Source: Methylophaga sp. (GTDB lineage: Bacteria; Pseudomonadota; Gammaproteobacteria; Nitrosococcales; Methylophagaceae). Taken from it: DNA of 64,000 nt. Shown in pieces: positions 9,385 through 20,216 of this stretch. Position numbers and translations under genes: made by a program. Below the pieces are notes generated by a model. It had not been told where the DNA came from and did no database searches. It was given only the letters and a program-made list of their open reading frames with translations. Numbering within the stretch: position 1 is the first letter of the stretch; every line of letters starts with the position of its first letter. The DNA is taken from positions 1-64,000 of the forward strand of contig JAFIFW010000005.1 in NCBI GenBank assembly GCA_020831825.1, read 5' to 3'.

Positions 9385-9399
9385 GTCAGCGGCATTCAG

Positions 9400-10143
9400 C
9401 TAGAGCTGAGCCATTACCTCATCCGAGAAGTCAGCGTTGGTGTAGACCTGCTGAACATCGTCGAGATCTTCAAAGGCCTCGATCATTGCCAGGGCTTTTT
9501 GTGCATCTTCCAGCTCCAGGCTGACTGTTGTATCGGGGTGCATGGTGACTTCTGCAGAACGAACTTCAATGCCTGCGGCATCAATCGCATCTTTCACCGC
9601 CGCGTAATCTTCGGGGGATGTAAACACATCCACGGAGCCGTCTTCGTTGGTCACAATGTCTTCTGCGCCGGCTTCCAACGCAACTTCCATGATGGCGTCT
9701 TCATCGGCACCCTCGGCAAGACTGATAATGCCTTTTTTGTTAAACAGGTAGGCGACTGAGCCATCTGTGCCCATATTGCCACCACGTTTGCTGAAAACAT
9801 GGCGGACTTCAGCCACTGTCCGGTTTCTGTTATCAGTCATGCAGTCAAGCATGATGGCTATACCGTTAGGGCCGTAACCTTCGTAACGAATTTCCTCGTA
9901 ACTTGCACCCTCGACTTCACCCGCACCACGCTTGGTTGCTCGTTCTATGACGTCTTTGGTCATGTTATTGCCCAAAGCTTTATCAATCGCGGCACGCAAG
10001 CGGGGATTGGTCGAAGCATCACTACCGCCCATCCGGGCCGCCACGGTGATTTCACGAATCAACTTGGTAAAAAGCTTGCCGCGCTTTGCGTCTTGAGCAC
10101 CTTTACGATGCTGGATGTTGGCCCATTTACTGTGCCCTGCCAT
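9400..10143 (-). CDS. yebC: YebC/PmpR family DNA-binding regulatory protein
   Basis: Conserved protein of the YebC/PmpR family, whose members have been described as transcription regulators and, for some relatives, translation factors acting on proline stretches. Typical features are the start [17 protein letters not shown], then [19 protein letters not shown] and the C-terminal [15 protein letters not shown]. At 247 residues it is full length. It lies directly upstream of ruvCAB, as in many bacteria. The exact target here cannot be read from sequence. Confidence 0.95.
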   Translation of the reverse strand: MAGHSKWANIQHRKGAQDAKRGKLFTKLIREITVAARMGGSDASTNPRLRAAIDKALGNNMTKDVIERATKRGAGEVEGASYEEIRYEGYGPNGIAIMLDCMTDNRNRTVAEVRHVFSKRGGNMGTDGSVAYLFNKKGIISLAEGADEDAIMEVALEAGAEDIVTNEDGSVDVFTSPEDYAAVKDAIDAAGIEVRSAEVTMHPDTTVSLELEDAQKALAMIEAFEDLDDVQQVYTNADFSDEVMAQL

Positions 10144-10183
10144 TACTCTGCCTGCCTCTCAGATGTTGGTGGATTGATTAAAC

Positions 10184-11119
10184 TCACTCAGTGACCAGCG
10201 TGTTCCAGTCGCGATAGTATTCGCTACGGCCATAGACCTGGTCGAAATACATGCTTTGCAACTGCTCAGTTATCGGACCACGAGTGCCACTGCCGATTGG
10301 CCGGTTATCCAGTTCACGAATCGGTGTAACTTCAGCAGCTGTGCCCGTAAAGAAGGCCTCATCTGCGATGTAAACTTCATCACGGGTGATACGTTTTTCC
10401 ACCACTTTCAGACCGATATCATGCGCGAGGCGAATGACCGTATCGCGAGTAATACCCTCAAGTGCCGATGTCAGTTCAGGTGTGTACAAAACACCGTCAC
10501 GAACCATAAAGAAGTTTTCACCGCTGCCCTCAGCTACAAAGCCCTGAGTGTCCAGTAACAAGGCTTCATCGTAACCACAGGTCACCGCTTCCTGCAGCGC
10601 CATCATGGAGTTCATGTAGTTGCCGTTGGCTTTAGCCTTACACATGGTGATATTAACGTGGTGACGCGTAAATGAGGATGTCTTGATTCGAATCCCCTTG
10701 GTCATGTTCTCTTCACCCAGATAAGCACCCCAATGCCAGGCAGCAATCATGACGTGCGTGTTCAGATTGTCGGCGCGAATCCCCATGCCTTCTGAGCCAT
10801 AGAAACACATCGGACGAATATAGGCGGATTCCAGCTTGTTATCTCGCACCACAGCCCGCTGCGCATCGTTCAATGTCTGCTTGTCAAACGGCATTTTCAT
10901 GCCAAGAATCTTGGCGCTGCGGAACAAACGGTCAGTATGTTCCTGCAAACGAAAAATAGCGGTGCCTTGATTCGTTTTGTAGGCTCTAACACCCTCAAAC
11001 ACACCCATACCGTAATGCAGCGTGTGAGTCAGCACATGAACTTTGGCTTCACGCCAAGGCACAAACTCGCCATCCAACCAGATAACGCCATCCCGATCTG
11101 CCATTGTTACTACTGCCAT
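10184..11119 (-). CDS. ilvE: Branched-chain amino acid aminotransferase IlvE
   Basis: PLP enzyme (fold type IV) that carries out the last step of Val, Leu and Ile synthesis. It shows HVLTHTLHYGMGVFEGVRAY near the N-terminus, the PLP lysine region KANGNYMNSMMALQEA, and GSGENFFMV and TGTAAEVTPI near the C-terminus. I choose ATG at 11119, which has AGG five bases upstream. A GTG two codons earlier or an ATG five codons later (MADRDGVIW) are alternatives. It follows glnE closely; ilvD is elsewhere in this window. Confidence 0.95.
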   Translation of the reverse strand: MAVVTMADRDGVIWLDGEFVPWREAKVHVLTHTLHYGMGVFEGVRAYKTNQGTAIFRLQEHTDRLFRSAKILGMKMPFDKQTLNDAQRAVVRDNKLESAYIRPMCFYGSEGMGIRADNLNTHVMIAAWHWGAYLGEENMTKGIRIKTSSFTRHHVNITMCKAKANGNYMNSMMALQEAVTCGYDEALLLDTQGFVAEGSGENFFMVRDGVLYTPELTSALEGITRDTVIRLAHDIGLKVVEKRITRDEVYIADEAFFTGTAAEVTPIRELDNRPIGSGTRGPITEQLQSMYFDQVYGRSEYYRDWNTLVTE

Positions 11120-11142
11120 ATCCACCTACTTTGTCTGTTGTG

Positions 11143-13995
11143 TTATTTGCCGTCTGATTGCACATCCAGCCAGCGCCGCCAAATGTTTAATACCTGCTCT
11201 CTGTGATAATCGATCTCTTCGGTGTTAACCAAGGCTGGCCGTTCCTGCAAAACCGCATGGTTAGCACGACTCCGATAAAACCGGTATGCATCGGCTAATG
11301 CGGTGCCTTCCTGGCCGGTTAACTTGCCTGCGGTGACCAGTGAATCCAAAACCCTGATATTATCAGTGTAAACCAGTAAGTCAGGCAAGTTTGCCGACCA
11401 GGCGAGTACGGCAAATTGCACCAGAAATTCGATATCGGTGATGCCACCTTTTCCCTGCTTGAGGTCAAACCATTGTTCATCAGACTTGTCCAGCTGCTGA
11501 CGCATCTTGTCGCGCATCTCCTGTACCTCAACGGCCAGCTGTTCTGTGTCCCTAGGTTTTGATAACACCTCATGCCGAACCTGCTTCAATTTTTCTGACA
11601 ACAAAATGTCACCGGCAACACAGCGGGCTCTGACCAATGCCTGATGTTCCCATGTCCAGGCTTCTGAACGTTGATACTCAGCAAACCCTGACAAAGGACT
11701 GACCAGAAGACCGGAAGCGCCGTCCGGCCTCAAACGCATATCCACATCATAGAGCACACCGCCCGGCGTCAGCGTATTTAGAAGATGGATAAGCCTTTGT
11801 CCCAATCGGGTGTAGAACACGATAGCCTCTACCGGACGTTCACCGTCGGTCAGGCCGGCAAAGCTGTCATCATAAACAAACACCAGATCCAGATCAGAAC
11901 CATAGCCTAATTCCAGACCACCTAACTTTCCGTAGGCCAGAATTGCAAAGCCAGATTGTTCGGGCTCATCACTGTTGACTCCTGCGGGTCTTCCATGGCG
12001 CTGTACAAGATGCTTCCAAGCAAGACGCAACACGCGATCCAGTTGAATTTCCGCTAACTCGGTGAGCTGATCGCCCACCCGCATCAAAGGCAAGACTCCA
12101 GTGACATCTGCGGCAGCCACATGTAAAGTGGAAATTTGCCTGAACTCGCGTAAACGATTCATTTGCTCTTCAAGATCCTGCTCGTCCAGAGAGGCAAGCA
12201 ATTGATCCAGGGCGGTACTTTGTGTTGCCCGATCCGGAACATCGTAAAGACTGCGAGGGTCCAGCAACTCGTCCAGCAATACCGGGTATCGGGCCAATAA
12301 ATGGCTGATCATCGGGCTGGCGGCACAGAGTTTAATCAGCTGAGACAAGGCCAGAGGATTTTCCACCAGTAACGCCATATAAGCCGATCGACGAATGATG
12401 GCCTCAAGCAGCGGTATCAGCCGAGCCAGACAGACATCCGGTTCTTCAACATTGGCAGCAGCCTGAATCAACAGTGGCAACAGGTTTTTCAGTCGCCCCC
12501 GCCCGGTCTGACTCAAATTACGACAGGTATGGCTCTGCAATAACTGGCTCAAGCGCTGTTGACTGACATCCGACTCGGCATAACCTAACTGTTGCAGATA
12601 TTGCTGTAGCTCGCCCTCATCTGCAGAGAGTAAATCTGAAGCCAGTTCCCGTTCCTGCCCAGCCTGAGGCGCCGTCAACAACTGCTCAAAATGACTATGC
12701 ACCATGCGCCGATGCTGCGACAGCTGGTAACTGAATGCTTGCCAGTCAGTAAAGCCCATTGCCATGGCAAGCCGCCGTTTTGCTTCGTCCTCCTTCGGCA
12801 AAAGGTGTGTCTGCTGATCTGCATATGCTTGGATTCGATGCTCCGCTCTTCGCAGAAAAACATAGGCTTGCTTAAGCTCATAAACAGCATATTTCGACAG
12901 CAGTTTGCGTTCGGCCAGCAAATCAAGAATGGTTAGAATCGGTCGCTGTTGCAGCGGTTTATCTCTGCCGCCGTAGATCAGCTGAAATACCTGACCGATA
13001 AACTCGATTTCACGGATTCCTCCGGCACCCAGTTTGATATTGTCTTGCATGCCCTTGCGATGGAGCTGAGCGGCAATCATAGACTTCATTTCCCTGAGCG
13101 AGTCAAACATGCCGTAATCAAGATAGCGTCTGTAGACAAAAGGTCTGAGTAAGTCACTGATTGCCTGGCGGTTGAAGGCTGAACCAGTTATGGCTCTGGC
13201 CTTGATCATGGCGTAGCGCTCCCACTCACGGCCCTGGGTCTGGTAATAGTCTTCCAATGCATCAAAGCTCGCCGCCAATGCACCAGCATCGCCAAAAGGC
13301 CTCAGTCGCATATCCACCCGAAAAACAAAGCCATCGACCGTTGTGTTATCGAGCGCTTGAATAAGTTTTCTTCCCAGCCGGGTAAAAAACTCTGCGTTAC
13401 TGAGGCTGCGCTGAGGATGATTCGTGCTGCCATCCTCTGGATAGGTGAAGATGAGATCAATATCGGAAGACAAATTGAGTTCACCGGCACCGAGCTTACC
13501 CATGCCCAGCACAATCAGCTCCTGTTGCTGTCCATCTGCATTACAAGGCTCGCCAAATTGTTGTGAATGGCAGTGATGCAACAGTTTCAGTGTTTGCTGA
13601 ATGCAGGCATCTGCCATTTGAGACAGGTCGCGAGTCGTCTCGGCGAGATCGGCCCAACCAGCTAAATCTCTCCAGATGATGCGCACCATCTGCTGTTGCC
13701 GAAAGACTCTAAGGACTCGGTGCAATGACGCTTCTTCTGTGACCTCAGCCAATCTTGATTGCAGTAATTCGTTAATCATCTGCTGCGAATAGACTGACTC
13801 AATTTCCGCCTGATTTAGCCATTCCACGGCGGCGTCAGGGTTACGTTGCCCCCACTGGGTCACATAATCACTCCCTTCCAGTACCCGATCAGCAGAACTG
13901 GCAAGCTCGGGCAGCTGTTGCAGAATGAATTGCCATTGTTCTGATGTATTGACTGGAGACACCACTTTAAATACCTGTTTTGCAGTTAATGCCAT
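11143..13995 (-). CDS. glnE: Bifunctional glutamine synthetase adenylyltransferase/deadenylase GlnE
   Basis: GlnE adds and removes AMP on glutamine synthetase in response to PII and glutamine. The 950-residue protein has two nucleotidyltransferase domains. The N-terminal deadenylase shows LGMGKLGAGELNLSSDIDL (about residues 170-190). The C-terminal adenylyltransferase shows AYGKLGGLELGYGSDLDLVF (about 685-705). Each has a following GlnD_UR_UTase-like helical region (GKGGITDIEFLVQF, LGAGGIREIEFIGQVF). It is full length. ilvE starts 23 bases downstream, so the two are likely co-transcribed. Confidence 0.97.
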   Translation of the reverse strand: MALTAKQVFKVVSPVNTSEQWQFILQQLPELASSADRVLEGSDYVTQWGQRNPDAAVEWLNQAEIESVYSQQMINELLQSRLAEVTEEASLHRVLRVFRQQQMVRIIWRDLAGWADLAETTRDLSQMADACIQQTLKLLHHCHSQQFGEPCNADGQQQELIVLGMGKLGAGELNLSSDIDLIFTYPEDGSTNHPQRSLSNAEFFTRLGRKLIQALDNTTVDGFVFRVDMRLRPFGDAGALAASFDALEDYYQTQGREWERYAMIKARAITGSAFNRQAISDLLRPFVYRRYLDYGMFDSLREMKSMIAAQLHRKGMQDNIKLGAGGIREIEFIGQVFQLIYGGRDKPLQQRPILTILDLLAERKLLSKYAVYELKQAYVFLRRAEHRIQAYADQQTHLLPKEDEAKRRLAMAMGFTDWQAFSYQLSQHRRMVHSHFEQLLTAPQAGQERELASDLLSADEGELQQYLQQLGYAESDVSQQRLSQLLQSHTCRNLSQTGRGRLKNLLPLLIQAAANVEEPDVCLARLIPLLEAIIRRSAYMALLVENPLALSQLIKLCAASPMISHLLARYPVLLDELLDPRSLYDVPDRATQSTALDQLLASLDEQDLEEQMNRLREFRQISTLHVAAADVTGVLPLMRVGDQLTELAEIQLDRVLRLAWKHLVQRHGRPAGVNSDEPEQSGFAILAYGKLGGLELGYGSDLDLVFVYDDSFAGLTDGERPVEAIVFYTRLGQRLIHLLNTLTPGGVLYDVDMRLRPDGASGLLVSPLSGFAEYQRSEAWTWEHQALVRARCVAGDILLSEKLKQVRHEVLSKPRDTEQLAVEVQEMRDKMRQQLDKSDEQWFDLKQGKGGITDIEFLVQFAVLAWSANLPDLLVYTDNIRVLDSLVTAGKLTGQEGTALADAYRFYRSRANHAVLQERPALVNTEEIDYHREQVLNIWRRWLDVQSDGK

Positions 13996-14135
13996 TGATG
14001 TTAGCCGAGCGCGGGCGTAATCACCATGTTCACGGCAAAATCAGATCCTGACACTGATTAAGCTTTGATTAATTTCAAGAAGTTAAGCTCTTCCTGAACA
14101 TTGAGCATCGGCAACTTAAAAATCAAGGAGAAGCC

Positions 14136-14597
14136 ATGAACACCACTAAATTGAGCACCTTAATCCTGTCTGCATCTATGCTGATGGCAGGTGCCAGCGT
14201 CCAGGCTGGCGATTATCCGCCGATCGGCAGTCAATCATTCTCATCACTGATCAAATCAGTTGAAGCGATGGATCTTGGGCAAATCATTGAAGCAGAGTTC
14301 GATGATGACGTGTTTGAAGTCAAGGTCTGCAGCAGTCAGCGCAGTTGTTACGAGCTGGAACTCAACCCACGCACAGGTTCGGAAATCAGCCGTAAAGCCG
14401 ATGATACTAGTGAAATTCTGCCCCCGGCAGATGCCATGTCATTGTCAGCCATCATCGAATCCGTCGAAGCACGTGATCTTGGCACCATCACCGAAGCAGA
14501 GCTGGATGATGGCGTTTGGGAAATAGAAATCAGAGGCTTGGGTATCAAAACCAAACTGAAAATCGATCCCATGACCGGCGAGCAAACCGCAGGATAA
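14136..14597 (+). CDS. Secreted protein with two PepSY-type repeats
   Basis: A 153-residue exported protein with a signal peptide (about 1-24, ending VQA) and a strong GGAG ribosome site. The mature part holds two similar repeats of about 50 residues: SLIKSVEAMDLGQIIEAEFDDDVFEVKV ... LNPRTGSEIS, and the second with IIESVEARDLGTITEAELDDGVWEIEI ... IDPMTGEQ. This is the PepSY pattern (helix, two strands, D-P-x-T-G end). PepSY domains often regulate or bind partners in the periplasm; the partner here is unknown. It stands alone, divergent from glnE, with a hairpin terminator after it. Confidence 0.8.
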   Translation: MNTTKLSTLILSASMLMAGASVQAGDYPPIGSQSFSSLIKSVEAMDLGQIIEAEFDDDVFEVKVCSSQRSCYELELNPRTGSEISRKADDTSEILPPADAMSLSAIIESVEARDLGTITEAELDDGVWEIEIRGLGIKTKLKIDPMTGEQTAG

Positions 14598-14615
14598 TCT
14601 TCAAATACTCTCATT

Positions 14616-14649
14616 AACGGTGAACGCTTCCACAGGCTCACCGTTTTTT
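14616..14649 (+). terminator. Rho-independent terminator after PepSY gene
   Basis: AACGGTGA (14616-14623) pairs with TCACCGTT (14638-14645), running into a T tract ending at 14649. It sits about 20 bases after the PepSY stop. The loop is rather long (14 bases). Confidence 0.6.
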
Positions 14650-14756
14650 ATGGTAGCGAATTTCAGACCTGCATCACGGTCATACAGCCATCATTGCTTG
14701 CGGTAAGCGCCAAGCAGCGTTTATGCTCCTAGAATAATTTTACGAGAGTGGCTGCC

Positions 14757-15389
14757 ATGTCTGAATATGAAACCATCCAACGCGGCGTTCATCACCAACC
14801 GCAATGCCTTTCTGATCGCATCGCATTAAGTGTGGTCAAATTCATGCGTTTTTTTGCAGATGTGTTTTTTTCAGGTCGTTATGGTCACAGAGCCGTGGTG
14901 CTTGAGACAGTCGCCGCAGTGCCGGGAATGGTGGGCGGTGCACTGCAACACCTGCGTTCACTGCGCAAAATGCAGGATGATGATGGTTGGATTCGCACAC
15001 TGCTGGAAGAAGCAGAAAATGAACGCATGCACCTGCTGACTTTCATTCAAATTGCCAAACCCAGCTGGTTTGAACGGCTCATCGTTGTCATCGCTCAGGG
15101 CGTTTTTTACAACCTGTTTTTCCTGCTGTACATGTGCTCGTCACGCGTAGCTCATCGCATCGTTGGTTATCTCGAAGAAGAGGCTGTCTTCAGTTATACG
15201 GAATATCTTGCTGGCGTCGACAGCGGCAAGTACGAGAACGTGCCGGCACCACAAATCGCTATTGATTACTGGCAATTACCTGCAGATGCCCGTCTGCGTG
15301 AGATCATCATTGCTGTTCGAGATGACGAAGCCAATCACCGTGATGTAAACCACGATTTTGCTAATCAGCTACAACAGAAAAAACACTGA
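14757..15389 (+). CDS. aox: Alternative oxidase (AOX), cyanide-resistant ubiquinol oxidase
   Basis: Membrane-associated di-iron quinol oxidase that reduces oxygen to water without pumping protons. Of 210 residues, the expected ligands are visible: E50 in [14 protein letters not shown]89 and H92 in ENERMHL, a Glu of the LEEEA block (140-142), and E191 and H194 in [10 protein letters not shown]. Plant enzymes usually have His after LEEEA(V/I); here it is Phe144. The ATG at 14757 is chosen over a GTG three codons upstream, which would leave no room for a ribosome site. It overlaps the next gene by one base. AOX is not universal in gammaproteobacteria, so its presence is notable. Confidence 0.93.
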   Translation: MSEYETIQRGVHHQPQCLSDRIALSVVKFMRFFADVFFSGRYGHRAVVLETVAAVPGMVGGALQHLRSLRKMQDDDGWIRTLLEEAENERMHLLTFIQIAKPSWFERLIVVIAQGVFYNLFFLLYMCSSRVAHRIVGYLEEEAVFSYTEYLAGVDSGKYENVPAPQIAIDYWQLPADARLREIIIAVRDDEANHRDVNHDFANQLQQKKH

Positions 15390-15751
15390 TGGCTACACTG
15401 TTGTTTAAGCTTAACAATGTGCCCGAGGATGAAGCCGCAGAAGTGCGTGAATTACTCCAACAGCAGGGTTTTCATACCTACGAAACTTCTGCTGGATTTT
15501 TTGGCTTGGGCGTTGCGGCCATCTGGCTGGTCAATGCATCAGACAAAGCCCTGGCCATGAAAGCCATAAACGCCTATCAGGCCGAACGAGCCATCAGGAT
15601 GCGGGCTGAATATGAAGCCCGAGTTGCGCGCGGTGAAGAGCCAACTCTCTGGGATAACATCAAAGCCTCGCCTTTGCGCTTTGTCGGCCTGCTGATTCTG
15701 CTCTGCTTTATTCTCAGCATTATGTTGCTACCGTTCTGGTATTTGATTTAA
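15389..15751 (+). CDS. DUF6164 family membrane protein coupled to AOX
   Basis: A 120-residue protein whose soluble N-terminal half (LLFKLNNVPEDEAAEVRELL ... HTYETSAGFFGLGVAAIWL) resembles a small alpha/beta fold acting on a short substrate or partner. A single C-terminal membrane helix follows (about residues 98-118). I recognise it as DUF6164-like, with no known function. Its ATG shares a base with the AOX stop, so translation is coupled and a role with the oxidase is a fair inference. Confidence 0.75.
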   Translation: MATLLFKLNNVPEDEAAEVRELLQQQGFHTYETSAGFFGLGVAAIWLVNASDKALAMKAINAYQAERAIRMRAEYEARVARGEEPTLWDNIKASPLRFVGLLILLCFILSIMLLPFWYLI

Positions 15752-15807
15752 GTCTCTAATCACTATGGCCACCTGCCACCGATTAACTTCAGAAATATTC
15801 GGCCATT

Positions 15808-15839
15808 AAAAAAACCCCGATCCAAGGATCGGGGTTTTT
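15808..15839. terminator. Bidirectional terminator between DUF6164 gene and groEL
   Basis: CCCCGATC (15815-15822) and GATCGGGG (15827-15834) form a perfect stem with a CAAG loop. An A tract precedes it and a T tract follows it, so it works on both strands. It separates two convergent operons. Confidence 0.9.
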
Positions 15840-15869
15840 AGGTCATGCAAAATAAACGTTGTTTATTTT

Positions 15870-17510
<1,641 letters not shown>

Positions 17511-17547
17511 TTAATTCTATCAACGAACGTGAACAAAAGCGTCGTAA

Positions 17548-17838
17548 TCAAGCTTCGATTACAGCGACGATGTCGTCTTCACGCATCACCAACAATTCTT
17601 CGCCATCAACTTTGACTTCAGTTCCGGCATATTTGCCAAACAGCACTTTGTCGCCGACTTTTACTGCCAAAGGACGCACATCACCTGAGTCTGTGATCTT
17701 GCCGTTACCAGCAGCAACGATTTCACCACGTGAAGGTTTTTCAGCCGCATTGTCAGGAATGACAATGCCACTGGCTGTGGTGGTTTCTTCTGCCATGCGA
17801 CGCACAATCACACGATCATGAAGGGGACGAAGATTCAT
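17548..17838 (-). CDS. groS: Co-chaperonin GroES
   Basis: Heptameric lid of GroEL. The 96-residue protein begins [14 protein letters not shown] and holds the mobile loop [13 protein letters not shown]. The start at 17838 has a GGAGGAA ribosome site; a longer frame to 17853 runs through that site and is not used. A sigma-32 promoter lies upstream. Confidence 0.98.
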   Translation of the reverse strand: MNLRPLHDRVIVRRMAEETTTASGIVIPDNAAEKPSRGEIVAAGNGKITDSGDVRPLAVKVGDKVLFGKYAGTEVKVDGEELLVMREDDIVAVIEA

Positions 17839-17892
17839 CGATAATTCCTCCAAAAAATAAATAACAACTAAATAAAAGCAAGAACCGACTAG

Positions 17893-17918
17893 ATGGGGCT
17901 GGTCAGAGTGACTTCAAG
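17893..17918 (-). promoter_or_regulatory. Sigma-32 heat-shock promoter of groESL
   Basis: On the minus strand CTTGAAG (17912-17918) and CCCCAT (17893-17898) are separated by 13 bases, close to the E. coli sigma-32 consensus CTTGAAA-N13-15-CCCCATNT. It lies about 55 bases upstream of groES. I see no CIRCE inverted repeat, so RpoH control is the likely mode. Confidence 0.85.
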
Positions 17919-17959
17919 GGGGAGACAGAAAAAAATTTATGGCTGCCTCCATGTTCAGC

Positions 17960-18418
17960 TCAACGAAGTCGATTGTGTTCGTCTTTTGGTTCCACAACTT
18001 CACCTTCAATCACGTCACCATCCTGATGGCGATAAGACCTTGACTGATGGCTATGGTGAAAAATCACCTGACTGTTACGCAGCAATCTGACCAACAAATG
18101 TTTACGCACTCCTGGAATCAATAGAACAAAGCCGGCAATATCCGTCGCAAAGCCAGGAACCAGTAGTAAAAACCCACTGAAAAACAGCATCGCGCCCTCG
18201 AGCACTTCCAAAGCAGGGGCTTCACCGCGCCGCATGGACTGCTGAGCGCGCTGCATTGTCGATAAACCTTGCAACCTGACCAGCCAGGCTCCAAGAGCTG
18301 CCGTGAACAAAACCAGCGATAGCGTCCAGCCTGCGCCAATTTCTCCACCTACCTTGATTAATACATACAGCTCAAGCAGTGGAACTAGCAAAAATGCCAG
18401 AAAAAGAATCTTGAACAT
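17960..18418 (-). CDS. fxsA: FxsA family membrane protein
   Basis: Small inner-membrane protein of the FxsA family; in E. coli overexpression relieves F-plasmid exclusion of phage T7, and the normal role is unclear. It has hydrophobic segments at about residues 3-22, 26-46 and 78-105, with the family patterns FLLVPLLELYVLIKVGGEIG and LLVPGFATDIAGFVLLIPGVR. The ATG at 18418 has GGAG six bases upstream. Residing upstream of groES matches E. coli order. The tail after 115 is basic and variable. Confidence 0.9.
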   Translation of the reverse strand: MFKILFLAFLLVPLLELYVLIKVGGEIGAGWTLSLVLFTAALGAWLVRLQGLSTMQRAQQSMRRGEAPALEVLEGAMLFFSGFLLLVPGFATDIAGFVLLIPGVRKHLLVRLLRNSQVIFHHSHQSRSYRHQDGDVIEGEVVEPKDEHNRLR

Positions 18419-18592
18419 CAAAAACTCCAGAACAAACTAGCTGTTTGGGTTTGAGGGTCTACTGAACTCTGATGTTCAGCGAGGAAAACCCCTCAGGCTC
18501 TGATGTCTAGATGGAGGCTGAGCGGATATTTTTCAATCCTCTGTCTTGTGATAGTTGTTGTATTCATACCACTAAAACACTGTTTTGTTGCG

Positions 18593-18632
18593 TTGTCATC
18601 AAATTGTCATGGAAGCGTCATCAGGCTGACAT
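18593..18632 (+). promoter_or_regulatory. Pho box: four 11-bp-phased PhoB repeats
   Basis: Four heptamers recur at exactly 11-base steps: TTGTCAT (18593), TTGTCAT (18604), GCGTCAT (18615) and CTGACAT (18626). The PhoB consensus is CTGTCAT repeated every 11 bases. This makes two PhoB dimer sites in tandem, ending 10 bases before a weak -10-like TAAGGT (18643). It predicts phosphate-starvation induction of the porin downstream. Confidence 0.85.
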
Positions 18633-18705
18633 GGAGCGGGGCTAAGGTGTGCAGGTCTCGGTAGCACTGAGCCGATATTTCAACAACTTTAGAGAGGAAA
18701 GTCCC

Positions 18706-20118
18706 TTGAAACTTAAATCCACATCATTAATGGTTGCGGGTGTTCTGCTGGGAGCTGCAGTGATGCCTGTTCAAGCTGACCCCATGCTGGACTTGCTAAA
18801 AGTTCTGCGTGATAAAGGCACTATCAGTGCTGATGACTATAGTTTGCTGGCCAATGCCGCCAAAGCCAAAGGCGAACAAGCGGTTGCTGAAAAAGAAGAA
18901 ATCATGGCCAAAGTGGAAAGCCAATCCTCCACATCGGTCACGCTAGACAGAAGGGGCCTCAACTTCCAAAGCGCAGACAAAGCATTCACCGCCAACATCG
19001 GTGGTCGTATCCATGCTGACTATGGCTTTGTTGATGACGATTACTTTGGCGCCAACAATACTGGTATTGGTAATGAATTTGGTAACGGCGCACAATTCCG
19101 TCGCGCCCGTCTAGGCATGAACGGCACCATGTTCACCGACTGGATTTACGAGCTGGAAGTTAATTACAGTGGCGCTGATGGCGCTACCGGCTTCACTGAC
19201 GTTATCATCGGCTACAAAGGCTTTGATAACACCACAATCAAACTGGGCCGTCATAAAATGCCGGCCGGCCTTGAAGAGCTGACCAGCTCCAATCGTCTTT
19301 CGACCATGGAACGCTCCATGGCCACCAACACTTTCGCTCTCAGTCGTTTCAACGGTCTGAGTATTGAACGTAAAGGCTCAAACTGGACTGTGATGGGTGG
19401 CGCCTGGATGGGCGAAGGTAACGGTGATGTCGATAACAGCAATAAAGACAGTGACTGGGGTGCTGCAGGTCGCTTTACCTTTGCACCAATTCAGGAACGT
19501 AATTCTGTTGTCCACCTGGGTGCCAGCGTCAGCTATATCGATTTTGAAAAAGTCGGCGGTGACGAACAGAATGTTCGCTTACGTCAGCGTGCCAATCGCT
19601 TTGTCAACGAACGTCCTGTTCAAATCCGCTACAACAACACCAAGAGTGCCAATACCTACGGTCTTGAATTAGCCACTATACAGGGGCCGTTCTCTTTACA
19701 AGCTGAATACTTCTATCGCACTTTAGACCGTAAAGGCTTTAAAGATGCCGATGTTGATGGCTGGTATGTTCTGGGTACCTACACCCTGACCGGTGAAACC
19801 CGTGGCTACCGTGACGGCAGAATGCGTACCATTTCTCCACGCAATGCTGTGGGTCAAGGTGGTGCTGGTGCCTGGGAGCTGGTAGCGCGTTATGACGAAC
19901 TGGATCTCTGGGACAGCAGTGCAGCTCGTCAAGCTGGAAGTGTTTCTGGTCTGCGTGGTACTAAAGCCGAAAACTGGACGCTGGGCCTGAACTGGTACGT
20001 GAACGACAATATTCGCTTTATGGCGAACTATGTAGATTCAAAAATCAAGGACAGCTCACCTAGCGACAATACAGGCAAGATCAGAGCCTTCACATTACGT
20101 GGTCAGGTGGCATTCTAA
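18706..20118 (+). CDS. Phosphate-selective porin (OprO/OprP family)
   Basis: Outer-membrane beta-barrel for anion (phosphate or polyphosphate) uptake. The protein is about 470 residues. It has a signal peptide ending PVQA, then a short predicted coil (DLLKVLRDKGTISADDYSLL, a domain typical of OprO/P porins). A barrel follows with GGRIHADYGF, FRRARLGMNGTMFTDWIYELE and KLGRHKMP, ending in Phe (RGQVAF). I choose TTG at 18706 because AGAGAGG lies 8 bases upstream and it precedes the signal peptide. A GTG at 18649 would lie at or before the predicted transcription start. The Pho box upstream supports the substrate. Confidence 0.92.
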   Translation: MKLKSTSLMVAGVLLGAAVMPVQADPMLDLLKVLRDKGTISADDYSLLANAAKAKGEQAVAEKEEIMAKVESQSSTSVTLDRRGLNFQSADKAFTANIGGRIHADYGFVDDDYFGANNTGIGNEFGNGAQFRRARLGMNGTMFTDWIYELEVNYSGADGATGFTDVIIGYKGFDNTTIKLGRHKMPAGLEELTSSNRLSTMERSMATNTFALSRFNGLSIERKGSNWTVMGGAWMGEGNGDVDNSNKDSDWGAAGRFTFAPIQERNSVVHLGASVSYIDFEKVGGDEQNVRLRQRANRFVNERPVQIRYNNTKSANTYGLELATIQGPFSLQAEYFYRTLDRKGFKDADVDGWYVLGTYTLTGETRGYRDGRMRTISPRNAVGQGGAGAWELVARYDELDLWDSSAARQAGSVSGLRGTKAENWTLGLNWYVNDNIRFMANYVDSKIKDSSPSDNTGKIRAFTLRGQVAF

Positions 20119-20150
20119 CCTTTGAAAGTTTCTCTACTCTCGTGACTTTG

Positions 20151-20181
20151 AGCCCTGCCCTTTCGGGTGGGGCTTTTTTTT
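20151..20181 (+). terminator. Rho-independent terminator after porin gene
   Basis: AGCCCTGCCC pairs with GGGTGGGGCT (two wobble pairs) around a TTTC loop, followed by a run of T. It lies 33 bases after the porin stop and separates it from the ParBc_2 gene. Confidence 0.85.
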
Positions 20182-20216
20182 ACAGTTATGCAATGAATGT
20201 ATTGGAGTTATGACTC

